Notes: a model not told the origin generated them from the sequence alone. 64,000 nt of DNA from Picochlorum sp. 'celeri' (GCA_010909725.1 JAACMV010000019.1:124001-188000), one strand, 5' to 3'. Shown: positions 10,738-21,855, counted from the stretch's first letter. Numbers and translations: made by a program.

Positions 10738-11763
10738 TCACGTGGCTGCAACAGCAGTCTGCTCCTGTGCCCCATCAAACGCTTCCTCAGCTTTTGCCAT
10801 TCTGACCACCATGGGATGATGTGGAGCCACAGTCTGCAGCATACCAATATACCTGGCCGCAGGCTTGCCTAAATAGATGCTCACAAGAGAGAGATTTGCA
10901 AGCGTATCTGCATCCTTTGCATTCTTCTCAAGGGCCTGCAACAGTTCCGCCTCGGCATCATCCCAACGCTCCATCTGCATCTGACAGCACGCCAGACCAT
11001 TATGAAGCTTGACAGTCCAAGCAAACTTATCCCCCAACTCTTGATAGATGTAGTATGCTTCTTGCAGCTTTCGACCTCCTTGCCTTGACCCAACCCATGC
11101 TGTCGCCAACTGAGTCAACGTCGCATCATCATCCATTTCACTCATCTTTGAAACCTGTGCACTTGCAACATCTAATCTATTCATACTGATCAACACCTGA
11201 ACACCAATGGCCATATTCTCCAGACCTTGCCCACTGTGGCACGCCTTGAGAGCAGTCTCATAATCCTCAACCATACAAAGCACCGTCGCAGCCACCACCA
11301 TGGCAGTCTCATTACGAGACATGGACGCATCGTCAATCCATCCCCTCACCACCTCTGCAGCAGACGCATACTCGTTCGACTTGCTCACCTCTGCCAACAA
11401 CCTCACCGCTTTCAACCCAGGGTGCCCCTCATCCTGCCCCACCTCGTTCAGCACAACCTACGTCACAATACATGAGAGATTATTAACACTACTTCATAAT
11501 CAGATACGATGTGATGGTAGCCTGCAAGACGACGATGACTCGCAACACAACGTCAAGAAAACAAGACACTCCTTCCTCCACCCAAACCGACCTACCTCGC
11601 TCGATCCCAACTCTATATACGCTCTATGCGTCAGAATATCCCGCATCACTCGCTCTTCATCCGTCAATCCTGTGAGTTGCGCGGCATCACTGATTGCCGT
11701 TTGCGCTGCTCCGAGATACAGCGCATTCTTCACAGAAAACAGCACGTCCTCACTGCTACTCAT
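10738..11763 (-). CDS. COPE: Coatomer subunit epsilon
   Basis: Two exons, 11763-11596 and 11457-10738, are separated by a 138-nt intron (GTAGGT...CGTAG, phase 0), giving 295 residues, close to the usual 290-310. The product matches epsilon-COP along its length: the start 'DVLFSVKNALYLGAAQTAI', TPR-like helices, and the near-invariant 'DDDATLTQLATAWV', 'GGRKLQEAYYIYQELGDK' and 'DADTLANLSLVSIYLGKP'. Epsilon-COP belongs to the coatomer that coats COPI vesicles in Golgi-to-ER and intra-Golgi traffic and stabilises alpha-COP. The gene is divergent from the SBP factor across about 670 bp. Confidence 0.95.
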
Positions 11764-12433
11764 GATACTGATGCTGTTGAATGATTTTATACGAATGATA
11801 TGTGAACCTGAGAGAGATACAGCGGGGTATTTGTGAGTCTAGGTGTATCTCCGTATATAGATAGATTATAATATGTACTAATTACAGACCTTGCTGACGT
11901 CATCATGAGGGCTCTTCTTGCTCACGCTGCAAGTTGCTGGGAAAACGACGGCACGAGGCGTATCGAAACTGACACCATCATTTATTCCGTCATTTATTAT
12001 TTGCAATTCTTGTCATCTTGCGAGTGAGAAAGGTAGGGTATTGCGATTCTGTTCAGCCAACCTCATACGTGTTGGGGGTAGTGGTCGCGTTGCTCTCGTC
12101 CTCTTGAGGAATTCATTGCTGGTATTGCGCGACGACATTTGTATATTTCAGCTGGATACTATAGGCGTTTTGCCTAGGAATATACACAGAGCAGGAGACG
12201 GTTGTCCGGCTGCGGGAGGGTGGTACTTTTTTGGCCTCCTGCTTTCGTGAATTGTTTCCGGTCGGAGGATGTGTTGTGTGGGAGGAGTCTTGTTGGTACC
12301 GGAAATAGTAGTTTGACCTCGTTTTGGTCTTGTGCATGCAGGGTCGATATGTGCATGTGTTTTAATACAGTGAATTTGACACACACGTGAAGAAGAAGGT
12401 GCTGATATTTGTTGGCGACGTACCGGTGTGACC
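11764..12433. promoter_or_regulatory. Divergent promoter region, COPE / SBP factor
   Basis: The 670 bp contain no supportable gene. A perfect TGACGTCA palindrome (bZIP/CRE-type site) is at 11895-11902, about 130 bp upstream of the COPE start. Short open frames here lack family features and are probably leader sequence of the SBP gene. Confidence 0.4.
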
Positions 12434-15367
12434 ATGGGTGCTTCTTGGAAGCAGGAAGACTGGGTCCTGCATCGATTTTCTACAGTTGCAGAGCCGAGAG
12501 AAGGTGGTGGAAAGGACAGTTCTAGCACAGTAGATCAAGTGAATGTGGAATGTCAGGCGGATGGATGTGATGTGAATCTATTAGGGTTGAAGAAGAAGTA
12601 CTACACACGGTATAGGGTGTGCCCTGATCATCAAAAGGCAATGTGCTCCATTGTTGGAGGGGAGAGGAAGCGATTTTGCCAGCAGTGCGGCAAGTTTCAT
12701 GCTTTAGCAGAGTTTGATGGGAATAAAAAATCGTGTATTGCCCGGTTGGAGAAGCATAATGTGCGGAGGAAGAGGTTGCGAGAGATTCAGCACATGTTGA
12801 AGTCTCGCGGATACATTGATAGGGATGCACTGAGGCAAAAGTACAATATATCTGATAAAAAGCTTGCAGCGATGGAGGCGAAAGCAAAGGCAAAATTGGG
12901 TATGATGAGGAAGGGAGGGAATAGTCTTGATTCTGTGCTTCATAGTTCGAAAGAGTCTGATGTGTCGACAAGTACTGATGAGAAGGATTCTCAGAGTAGA
13001 AAGTCCGATAGTGTGAAAGGATATGTTCCAATGACAGACCAAAGCAGTTGTGCGGAGATCTCAAGTCCTGAGAGCATGCTTCCAGTGAGTGCGGATTTGG
13101 ATCTGTTGCAGGATTCGTATTTGGATCCTGTGGTCTCATCAGTGGAACAGCAAAGCGATATGCACGCTGATATATTATACCTTTCTGATGAAAGGAATTC
13201 TTGGGATTTAGATGAGTTGTGTGGTCCTACAAGGAGGGAGTACCAACCGAACAATACTTTTAATAATGATATTATGTCAGTAGGGGCTGGAGGAAAGGAG
13301 GTGCTACCAGGTTGTGCGGATTTGTGCCAGGAGATCTTGAGGTCAGTGGACAATCCTTTGAGTCATCCAGAATGGGACCAAGAGTTGTTCAGTGTTGCAT
13401 GCAAGCTGGACAAGGTAACCCCTGCGGATTTGACACCAGGTGTTGGGTCTGGACTGGAAGGATTGTGTGATGCACACGCTGTGGAGGGTTATATGCGACC
13501 GGGGTGTGTGTATCTTCAAGCTGATGCCATTGTTAAGAAGCACAAGTATAGTACATGTATGGATGTGAGGGAGAAGGCTGAGAAATTCTTGAGAAGTACA
13601 GCAAGGGCAGACGGAGCACCAATTACAAAAAATGCTATATTGCAGATTGATGAGCACTTGGTATATACAGACGGAAACAATATACGACAGATATTCTCAT
13701 TGAGAAATGCTGGAAATCTGCTTCCAGCGTTAACATCGGTATCTTCTTTGGCAATTGTTGCGCAGAGAGAGCCAGTGGAGATTATTGTGGAATCTGAGCG
13801 TGTGCGAAGCAGTGACAATGTGTTTGTCAGATCACGAGGCGAGCATCTTGAAACTCATTTGATGTCAATTGAAACGCATGATAAATCACAAAGTCTATTC
13901 ATCTCAGTGTTTGGTTGTGTGAAGCCAGGCGTGCTTCAGGTTGAGTTGAATAGAGGTCCATACACAACTGCAGCGCAATTGGTGGTCCTGTGCACGAATG
14001 CAGAGGAGGCTGATGAGGTTGAAATGCTTGGAGTGGGCCGTAATGCATGTTTACGAACTATTTTGTATAGAATTGGAATGATTATGGAAGCAAAAGATAA
14101 GCTTGCTGGTGGAATGTCTCATGAGGATGTTGCAAGGGAATATAAGAGGGCTCCAAAGTCTCCTTCAGAGAGTGCGCGAGCATTGATCCCGTTATTGATG
14201 CAGAGAAAGATGCACCATCTATTGGATAGTGCGTTGGAAGCGTATCTGTGCAGCAATAGAGACAAGCAAGTCCTTATGTCTTCCATCGAGGAGTCCTGCA
14301 TGGAATCAACAGGAATGACTCTGCTTCAACATGCTGTGAAGAGTCAAAGTGTGGAAGTATTGCAATGCATCTTATCTTGGGGGCAGCGGCATGGATTGTC
14401 GCTGGAATGCTGTAGGGAAGGGAGAGGGAAGACAACAGCTCTTCATTTGGCCGTCATGGTGAAAGACAAGGGGCATGCCGCAGAACTGTTGACTCAATAC
14501 TGTGTTGATGCGATTGATGGCTGGGAAGGTGCCAAGTCTATTGATGGAACATCTCCCATTGCACTAGCAACACTGGTAGGTATTGCAGAAGAAATTGAGA
14601 GTCGCATTAGTGTTGGAGCTGAGAAGAATGAACTTCTTTCTGCTCAAGAAAAGGACACTCTTTGCAAGAAGACATGGTATAGGGATTCAGGATCCAAAAC
14701 TACCATATCTGGCGAGGAGCAGGATTCTGAAGGGAAAGAAATGGGCGTCTTTTTGGAGTATTCATCGCAGTATCTCGAGGAGCAGTACAAGGTCTGGTTT
14801 AATCGCAGGCGGGTGACAATTGACCTGTCAGTCCTTGCCATGACCATGTTTTCTCAAGGGTTGGCATTGTACACTGGGGAGTATTCCACGTCAATGCTAG
14901 CCTGGATATCTGCAATCATACTGTTACTGTACAGTACTGCAGTTGTAGGTTCAAGCTTTTGGAGCCAGGAGATGTACACCAATCATAGGGAATGGCTTTG
15001 TGTGGGATTCACGCTGCTGCATACAATGCTTCATGTGTTAACATATGGGTCATCACTGAGTCCTAGATCCGCACTTATCCAAGGGAGCTCGCTTTTGCAA
15101 GTTATTATGCTGACGTTTGGATTGCGGCCTCGCTTCAAGGCTCTTGTCATCTGCTTGACAGCAATGTTACCAATGACGGCCCTCTTGAATTCAAGCATGT
15201 GCTCGGCTGCTTTTGGAGACATTTCCACAGCCACGTGTCTATCCAATTTGCTGGTGTACCAGGTACTGGTGTGTCTCATCGTGCCAAGCTGTATCAGCTA
15301 TAAGAGTGAAGTTTCGATGAGGCAGAGCTTTTTAGATTCAAGACTGAAGAGTAAGAAATTAAAATAA
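12434..15367 (+). CDS. SBP-box transcription factor with ankyrin repeats and C-terminal membrane segments
   Basis: Starting at ATG 12434 (ACCATGG) the product has 977 residues and no intron. The SBP DNA-binding domain spans about 38-113. Its two zinc sites are visible: C40-x4-C45-x17-C63-x2-H66 and C82-x2-C85-x3-H89-x11-C101, followed by the basic nuclear-localisation stretch 'HNVRRKRLRE'. Ankyrin-like helices follow at about 625-720 ('TLLQHAVKSQSVEVLQCIL', 'TALHLAVMVKDKGHAAELL'). Four or so hydrophobic segments lie in the last 180 residues. This matches the large SPL1/SPL12/SPL14-type plant SBP proteins and, in its SBP-ankyrin part, the Chlamydomonas copper regulator CRR1. SBP domains bind GTAC cores. 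Target genes are unknown here; membrane tethering is inferred. Confidence 0.9.
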   Translation: MGASWKQEDWVLHRFSTVAEPREGGGKDSSSTVDQVNVECQADGCDVNLLGLKKKYYTRYRVCPDHQKAMCSIVGGERKRFCQQCGKFHALAEFDGNKKSCIARLEKHNVRRKRLREIQHMLKSRGYIDRDALRQKYNISDKKLAAMEAKAKAKLGMMRKGGNSLDSVLHSSKESDVSTSTDEKDSQSRKSDSVKGYVPMTDQSSCAEISSPESMLPVSADLDLLQDSYLDPVVSSVEQQSDMHADILYLSDERNSWDLDELCGPTRREYQPNNTFNNDIMSVGAGGKEVLPGCADLCQEILRSVDNPLSHPEWDQELFSVACKLDKVTPADLTPGVGSGLEGLCDAHAVEGYMRPGCVYLQADAIVKKHKYSTCMDVREKAEKFLRSTARADGAPITKNAILQIDEHLVYTDGNNIRQIFSLRNAGNLLPALTSVSSLAIVAQREPVEIIVESERVRSSDNVFVRSRGEHLETHLMSIETHDKSQSLFISVFGCVKPGVLQVELNRGPYTTAAQLVVLCTNAEEADEVEMLGVGRNACLRTILYRIGMIMEAKDKLAGGMSHEDVAREYKRAPKSPSESARALIPLLMQRKMHHLLDSALEAYLCSNRDKQVLMSSIEESCMESTGMTLLQHAVKSQSVEVLQCILSWGQRHGLSLECCREGRGKTTALHLAVMVKDKGHAAELLTQYCVDAIDGWEGAKSIDGTSPIALATLVGIAEEIESRISVGAEKNELLSAQEKDTLCKKTWYRDSGSKTTISGEEQDSEGKEMGVFLEYSSQYLEEQYKVWFNRRRVTIDLSVLAMTMFSQGLALYTGEYSTSMLAWISAIILLLYSTAVVGSSFWSQEMYTNHREWLCVGFTLLHTMLHVLTYGSSLSPRSALIQGSSLLQVIMLTFGLRPRFKALVICLTAMLPMTALLNSSMCSAAFGDISTATCLSNLLVYQVLVCLIVPSCISYKSEVSMRQSFLDSRLKSKKLK

Positions 15368-15466
15368 TCTTTTATGACGATTGTTCTTATTATTTTGCCT
15401 AGCGCTGTTATTATTAAGACTAATAATGTTAAACATGAATTACATGAAGTCTAATGGTTTATATAT

Positions 15467-17052
15467 TTAAATATCAGGGTCAGTGGACCATCCATCTTCA
15501 CTGTCAGAATCTGAATACACACCCTCCTCCCCATATTCATCATCAAAATCAGCAGTATCCACACTATATCTAAGAATGCCTCCAATGCCACCAAAGCCTC
15601 TGCAGAATTGACTACCCTCCTGACTCTTATTCGTCACAAACTCCAGTTTACAACCAAACTGCTTGTAATTTTCAGCCAGCCATTCTAAAAGTGGCATTTT
15701 GTCCACCACTTCCAATGTACTGCCATCACTATCTTGGTAATGCTCTCCATCGCCTTCTTGCTCCTTTGACAAATATTTCACATCCTGAGCACCATCTGGC
15801 GTTTTATACACCAAACGAGTGATTTCAAGGTTCTCCCAGACAATCAGGGTTTCAACAGCACCCATATCTAAGCACGCCAACGTATCTCTGATACCAAAGC
15901 AAAATTTGCCAGTGTCCTGTGAGATTTGGTCAAAGAAGGAAGACAGCAACCGTTTCTCTTGAACAAACTTGACATTGGCCAATGTCTCTGCTGACAGCTC
16001 AATTGCTTGATTAAATCCATTTTCTCCTCCTGTAGTATTATAAACATACATATTAGACTTGTCATGGACCCAGAAAAAGCGATTCAAGAGGTGGCAAAAT
16101 TATTATTGGGTAGCCGCCATTTGATCTACTGTCATGGGGTTTGACAGGAAATTGGTAAGGTACCCTCTCACTCAAAAAAACAAAAAGGTTTCTATATCAC
16201 AGGAACACGCACCATATGACACATCCACAATGGCCATGATGATTGCTTGCAAACGCTGATCAAACATATCAGACTGACTCAACTCTGTCTTGAAATCGGC
16301 AGAACCAGCAAGCACTAATCCAGCAACATTTGGACGATCATTTGTAATAAAATGCTGTACTGCAATCTCAGCAACCTTACGGACGTAATTATGACGCTTT
16401 TCCAAACGAAGACGAGCAAAACGCAGGGCAGACTGTCCTCCTCTTCCGTGCTTTTTTGGAAGGTCGACAGTAAACTTGTGCAAAATTTCTCTATGATTTC
16501 CACTCAACGTTCCATACAACGATCCATGTCCATCCATGACAATAAATCCGTATTTTTGATCAGTCTCCATCAACTCTGACAATGCCTCTGTGTGGAATTT
16601 ATTATCACAAAGATACAAAGACGTGTTGATCGGCTTGAATGGCTCAAAGTCGATATTCATCTTCTTTTCTTTCCCTTCATCCGTCACAACAGTACCAGTG
16701 TAGATAATGAGACCATTTGGTGGAACTTTATTGTACAATTTCAACCTCTGCTGGGCAGATGTAATTGCACCCAGAACAGACTGTCTGTTCACCCTGGACT
16801 TGATATTGGACGCCGTTCCATACTCTGTCTGAAGCATCGTCTGGGTCTGAGAAACTTGGGATTTAGGAGGAAGGATGAGACTAATCATGGACGTTCCATT
16901 CCCTTTGGCGTCATTCAACATTTTTATGAGCTACACACACACAGTGATATTTATTCAGAACACAGGCATCACTCCTGTCAACAATACACAGTATACCGTA
17001 CCCTTTTCATCTTCCACAACTGCACTTGTTGATCTGCTTGTTCATCCGCCAT
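15467..17052 (-). CDS. eRF1: Eukaryotic peptide chain release factor 1
   Basis: Three exons: 17052-17002, 16930-16213 and 16029-15467. The introns are 71 nt (GTACGG...TGTAG) and 183 nt (GTGCGT...TACAG). The 443-residue protein matches eRF1 throughout: stop-codon-reading motifs TASNIKS (NIKS at 59-62) and YLCDNKF, the peptidyl-hydrolysing GGQ loop in '[17 protein letters not shown]', and the eRF3-binding C-domain ending in an acidic tail. It recognises all three stop codons and releases the peptide. The splice junctions restore 'KR|LIKML' and 'VSYG|GENGF', which are conserved continuous in the family. It converges on the SBP gene, 99 bp apart. Confidence 0.97.
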
Positions 17053-17819
17053 GATTGCGTGCCGATTTTAAAAGAAACGAGCAAACGAGTCAATCACCTA
17101 AAGCCGCAATGCCAAAACCAAAGCAACGTCTACACCCAACAGTATCCTGAAAGAATGAAACCAAAGTCCATATATTAGCACATACGATGCGTACAACCAC
17201 TCAAAAGGCAGTATGAAAATGCAACTCGAGGAACACAATTATTCCTTGGGCGCTGAGACACGCCAGTGGGGGTCAACGACCACACATACCTGCTCCACGT
17301 ATCAATATCAAAGAGAGGAGTTTTATTAATGAGTACAAGTATGCATGGATCACATATATGTCTCCATTCTGACCCACAACGTGCTGCAAGGCCGCCATGT
17401 CGATGTCTCCCATCAAAAGTAATTTTGACGGGTAGTACTCCCGGGAGTGCTCTCATGCCATGATACAAATCAAGAGAAAAGCCATTGTCTCGTTGAATGG
17501 CATTTCAATGCAATTAGAAAATGTTATAAAGTGCATGCCAAGACTTTCCTGTGCCATAGAAACCTCATGTCTATTTGTCAGGTCGAGTCTGTACTGCATG
17601 TCTGACTGGAGAATTAATTATAACAAATTGGTGTCTCTTTAAGGCTGTGCGGGTATCCATACAAACATTAACATTGCATTATATTTGGAAAGTAAGACAA
17701 ACCCGGGCTTTGTGGGTGTTTGAAGCTAGAATAACAAGGAGTCCAAGTTTGAAGCAGTGTCGTTGCTGGGTCTCCAAAGGAATCGACAGTACTCTTTTCT
17801 TATTACTTAGTACACTCTC
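17053..17819. other. Divergent interval eRF1/RIO1 with a possible small spliced minus-strand gene
   Basis: The gap is long for this compact window. On the minus strand an open frame from ATG 17456 ('MRALPGVLPVKITFDG...') runs into a strong donor CAG|GTATGTG at about 17289, and a classic acceptor TTTCATTCTTTCAG lies at about 17147. Joining them gives a frame that stops near 17100, for a product of about 70 residues. I recognise no family, and the frame may be accidental. Otherwise the interval would hold the eRF1 and RIO1 promoters. Confidence 0.25.
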
Positions 17820-19475
17820 ATGGAGCAGAAGTTTGAAGAATTGCGGTTGGACGAGAGGAAGGAGGATACTGTGGAAAACAATGGTATCATAGGGGTAGAG
17901 ACTTCGTGGTATGATGCTGGGGAGGAAGATGATTCGTGGGATGATAGTAGTGAGGATGACGATGATGTCGCTTCTGCGTTAGAATGGGCTGATATGCGTG
18001 AGGGACTCGAGGCGAAAGGGGCTCACGGAGGCGTTGCGTATTCCACAGGGATGTCATCATACAGGCCGAATGCTAATGGTGGTCAGATGAATCAGGATCA
18101 GAGGAAAAAGGCTATGAAGGCTACGAGGAATAATATGCCTCGATTAGAATCCAAGTTTGACGCTAGATCTCTCCCTACATTGCATTTTGAGGAGGAAGTG
18201 GTGGATGCGCTTGGAGGTCGAAAGGCATCACAAAATGCTGCTACGGGCATGAAGAAGGCACCTGTGACCAAGTCTCGTGATCGGGCTGATAGGGCGACAG
18301 TCGAGCAAGTATTGGATCCACGGACGCGTATGGTGTTGTTTAAAATGCTTAATAGAGGTGTTTTTTCGGAGATTAATGGTTGCATTTCCACGGGAAAGGA
18401 GGCAAATGTGTACCATGCAACTGAGGATGCATCTGGGGCTGAGCTGGCCATTAAAGTGTATAAAACAGCTATTTTAGTGTTCAAAGATAGAGATAGATAT
18501 GTGACTGGGGACTCTCGATTCCAGAGATTTTGCAAATCGAATCCAAGGAAAATGGTCAAGATGTGGGCAGAAAAGGAAATGAGAAACTTGTCACGGCTAC
18601 ACGCCGCTGGAATACCGTGTCCCAAGCCCATTCAGTTGCGACTTCATATTCTAGTTATGGAGTTTTTGGGGACCGGAGGAACGGCGGCGCCTCGTTTGAA
18701 GGACGCAGGGCTGCCTCCTGCAAGGATGAGGAGGGCCTACACAGAAGTCATTCTTATCCTGTGGTCATTGTATCAAAAGTGCCGTTTGGTGCACGCAGAT
18801 TTTTCAGAATATAATTTACTGGTACATAATGACGAAATTCATGTCATTGATGTATCTCAAAGTGTTGAATTGGATCACCCTCGGGCGTTTGACTTTCTAC
18901 GGGAAGACTGCAAGCATTCGAATGATTATTTTAGGCGACAAGGTGTTGCGACCCTTACAAATAAAGAACTATTTGACTTTGTGGTCAATCCAGCTCTAAC
19001 AGATGAAAATTTAGACGCCGAGTTGGATGCATTGATGGAGACAGCTGCAGCTCGGCCAATTGTGCAGACTGTGGAAGAAGAAGTTGCAGAAAAGGTGTGG
19101 TCTCAGGCATATATCCCTAAAAAGCTAGAGGAGGTGGTTCACTTTGAGCGAGATCATGAGCGACTGCAGAAGGGAGAAAATACTGAAGGAATTTACTATC
19201 AGGCCATTGCTGGAATGAAAGAGGACATGTCAGGTGCCATACTTGACAATGACAGCGAAGCGGAGGAGGAGGAGGAGGAGACTGCGTCCTCTTCTGATGG
19301 TTCTGAGAGTGATGACGAGCACATGTTTGAAGAGAGACAAAAATTAAGCAAAGAAGAAATCAGAGAATTACGAAAAGCAAATAAAAAGCAGGTCAAGGCG
19401 GATAAAGCTGAGAAGAGAAAGACAAAGGTGAAAAAACATGTCAAAAAGAGAGCAACAAAAAAGAAGAAACCATAA
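17820..19475 (+). CDS. RIO1: Atypical serine kinase/ATPase RIO1
   Basis: The 551-residue intronless protein is a RIO1 kinase. An acidic N-terminus ('EEDDSWDDSSEDDDD') precedes the RIO domain (about 150-400): flexible ATP loop 'GCISTGKEANVYHA', Lys strand 'ELAIKVYKTAILVFKDRDRY', hinge 'ILVMEFLG', catalytic loop 'LVHADFSEYNLLV' and metal-binding 'IHVIDVSQSVELDHP'. The C-terminus is acidic, then very Lys-rich. RIO1 works in late cytoplasmic 40S maturation, helping 20S pre-rRNA cleavage and recycling of trans-acting factors. Length fits the family. It ends 40 bp from the convergent SEC15 gene. Confidence 0.95.
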   Translation: MEQKFEELRLDERKEDTVENNGIIGVETSWYDAGEEDDSWDDSSEDDDDVASALEWADMREGLEAKGAHGGVAYSTGMSSYRPNANGGQMNQDQRKKAMKATRNNMPRLESKFDARSLPTLHFEEEVVDALGGRKASQNAATGMKKAPVTKSRDRADRATVEQVLDPRTRMVLFKMLNRGVFSEINGCISTGKEANVYHATEDASGAELAIKVYKTAILVFKDRDRYVTGDSRFQRFCKSNPRKMVKMWAEKEMRNLSRLHAAGIPCPKPIQLRLHILVMEFLGTGGTAAPRLKDAGLPPARMRRAYTEVILILWSLYQKCRLVHADFSEYNLLVHNDEIHVIDVSQSVELDHPRAFDFLREDCKHSNDYFRRQGVATLTNKELFDFVVNPALTDENLDAELDALMETAAARPIVQTVEEEVAEKVWSQAYIPKKLEEVVHFERDHERLQKGENTEGIYYQAIAGMKEDMSGAILDNDSEAEEEEEETASSSDGSESDDEHMFEERQKLSKEEIRELRKANKKQVKADKAEKRKTKVKKHVKKRATKKKKP

Positions 19476-19515
19476 ACCTGTATCGTTTCATCTGTAAACG
19501 TCCTGAGATAGCACA

Positions 19516-21855
19516 TCAAAAGAAGTTCTCTTTGAGTTTTTTGATAACACTCAGGGCTCTGGCCCTGCAAATTGGTTCCAAGTTTTCCACCTTGTGTGAT
19601 GAGTTGACCACCTTTTCCAGAAAGCACACCCTCAATGCTGCAATCTCTCGTGCCGAATCTGTATCTTTGATATCAATAAGTGCCTCTGAATCCCCAAATG
19701 CTACAGATTTGCTCACTACGAGGATTTCGACAAGTTCAGAGCACTGATCACTGCCTCCATTTGCAGTCATGTGCATGGTCAGTGATTGCAAATCTCTGTA
19801 CAACGTGAATGCGCCGATACCAGTAATAGATCCTTTATAATTTTGAACAAACTCCACAATGCGAGATGAAATACCCTTGAGATACGCAAACATCATCTCA
19901 TCCACAATCTCGTCCGGAAACCCAAACTCTTTCAATTCATCATGCTGAAATTCAATCTGCTCAATAATTGCATCACACCACGGACTCACAGGGTCTTCCG
20001 TCTTTGTCGTCAAATTCCACACATCATGTGGTTTTTCTATAGTATCCAACGCATTCTCCATAGTCCTCTTGCACAGAAACTGAGCCAGCCTAGTCACAGC
20101 ATCCTGTATCAAACTCTTCAGTTGACTCAAAGAGTCAACAGCCTGTCCAGCCTGCCCCAACTGACGCACAAGCACACGTTGCACAAACCTAATTGATTCA
20201 ATCAAGCTCAAAAGCTCATCAACATAGGCATTATCATACGCATCACATGTCTCCGCCTCTGGCATAAGGCTTGTGAACATTTTGAAAAACACATGCTCAG
20301 TCTCAAATACAGACGCATGCACGAGCTCATCATGCGACACAAGTCCATCAAAAAACCTCATGACTTGCTTCAAACACGTCTCCACCGCTTTCCGCAACGA
20401 CTCTGCCTCACCCTCTGAATTCTCCAGGTCAGCCAATGTCGGCTCTTGCAACAGCATTTGAAACCGAGATGCTCTCTTCCTCAACGACTGCCTTAGAGGG
20501 GTTGTATTCACAACATCAACACTCCACTCTTCAAGCGACTGACATGCAAACAGCGCCTGATCCTTCATCTTCAACATACCCTCAAGACTTGCTGATTCAT
20601 CCAACATGGACCCCAACTCTGCTGACATGGCCGCACATGCTCCATCCCACACAGTCCCGAGAAATCTGCTCGTATCTAACTCTTTAATATATCTATAGAC
20701 ACTCAATTCTACAATAAAATATCCCACAAGCTGAGCCAAGTACGCCCCACCCCTCAAACCATCTTCAGGTGGAACAAGCAGCGTTCCCAACTGACCTTCC
20801 CGACCATTCTCATACTGTCGCTGCAAATCAGTCATATCTGAATACGCAGTTTGAACAGAAACTGCATTAAGAAGCATATCCAGTCGAACCTCGACCGCCT
20901 CAGACCCTTCCCGCCGCTCCCAGCCCCTCCGTGCCTCCATGACAGCATCCATCACAATCTGGACCCTTTCATCATCATCCTCTGTCGCAGTCAAATCATC
21001 AAAGCACCTCTTCCGTATATTAGACTCCTCCGCACAATACATATGATATTCTTCGCACTGCTTCATGGCATGTACCCCGACCTTTTCAGCAACCTGCCCA
21101 GCATACGCCAACCATTCCTTCACCATGGAAGACACCTGCTGATCCAATCGATCCTCAATCTCCTCTAACCTTTTCAACAAAAACGGAGCAATGTACCCCA
21201 AATTCTCCTTCATAAAAGACGACTCCTCCCGCACATCCCACACCCCGTCACCCGAACCACGACCGTCCTCTTCCTGCCATCCACCCTTTGCTGCCTCCTC
21301 CAACGATGGTTTATATGCCAGACACGCTGACCGATACATTTTCGCCGCATGATACACATCACCCTCATTCATAGACGTATATATCTCCCTCAAAATCCCA
21401 AGAATCTCCCCAGCCAGCCCAATCACCGCCTTGGTCTCCTTCATCCGACAATGTGCAACATCCAACTCCACCAGAGCCTGTATCCTCTCTGAAAAATCAG
21501 TTCCAAGCCGTTGCATCGAGGCAGACATATCATTCACACTCCTCTGTATATCTGAACAGGATGATATAATCGTACGATACTCAGACATGGCATTCGCAAT
21601 CCCATCCCCCGTAGACACTGACAAACTTTCACACTCCCCTTCCAGTTCCACCACCCGTGTCCTCAACCGTGCTATTAAAGAGGCCACCAAATCAGCATTC
21701 ACCTTGGTAGATACATCAATATTTTTTGTTGATGATTTCCAAGCACTCAGATCATCCTCATCGTCAGCAAACACGTCGTCACCGAGACATGCCAGTCGAA
21801 TAAGGGTCGAGGGATCAATGTCACCCTCCTGTTCTTCTTCCAGTATCTGATCCAT
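19516..21855 (-). CDS. SEC15: Probable exocyst subunit SEC15
   Basis: The 779-residue, helix-rich, intronless protein is about the length of SEC15/EXOC6. A helical tether pattern is visible: N-terminal coiled coil (about 55-130), then 'LDVAHCRMKETKAVIGLAG' and 'EGDVYHAAKMYRSACLAYKP', which match SEC15's early helices. 'QQVSSMVKEWLAYAGQVAEK' matches the SEC15 segment with a conserved WL, and the end has 'GFPDEIVDEMMFAYLKGISS' before a final bundle. SEC15 links the Rab on secretory vesicles to the rest of the exocyst at the plasma membrane. Other CATCHR tethers share this look, so the subunit call is moderate. Confidence 0.65.
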   Translation of the reverse strand: MDQILEEEQEGDIDPSTLIRLACLGDDVFADDEDDLSAWKSSTKNIDVSTKVNADLVASLIARLRTRVVELEGECESLSVSTGDGIANAMSEYRTIISSCSDIQRSVNDMSASMQRLGTDFSERIQALVELDVAHCRMKETKAVIGLAGEILGILREIYTSMNEGDVYHAAKMYRSACLAYKPSLEEAAKGGWQEEDGRGSGDGVWDVREESSFMKENLGYIAPFLLKRLEEIEDRLDQQVSSMVKEWLAYAGQVAEKVGVHAMKQCEEYHMYCAEESNIRKRCFDDLTATEDDDERVQIVMDAVMEARRGWERREGSEAVEVRLDMLLNAVSVQTAYSDMTDLQRQYENGREGQLGTLLVPPEDGLRGGAYLAQLVGYFIVELSVYRYIKELDTSRFLGTVWDGACAAMSAELGSMLDESASLEGMLKMKDQALFACQSLEEWSVDVVNTTPLRQSLRKRASRFQMLLQEPTLADLENSEGEAESLRKAVETCLKQVMRFFDGLVSHDELVHASVFETEHVFFKMFTSLMPEAETCDAYDNAYVDELLSLIESIRFVQRVLVRQLGQAGQAVDSLSQLKSLIQDAVTRLAQFLCKRTMENALDTIEKPHDVWNLTTKTEDPVSPWCDAIIEQIEFQHDELKEFGFPDEIVDEMMFAYLKGISSRIVEFVQNYKGSITGIGAFTLYRDLQSLTMHMTANGGSDQCSELVEILVVSKSVAFGDSEALIDIKDTDSAREIAALRVCFLEKVVNSSHKVENLEPICRARALSVIKKLKENFF

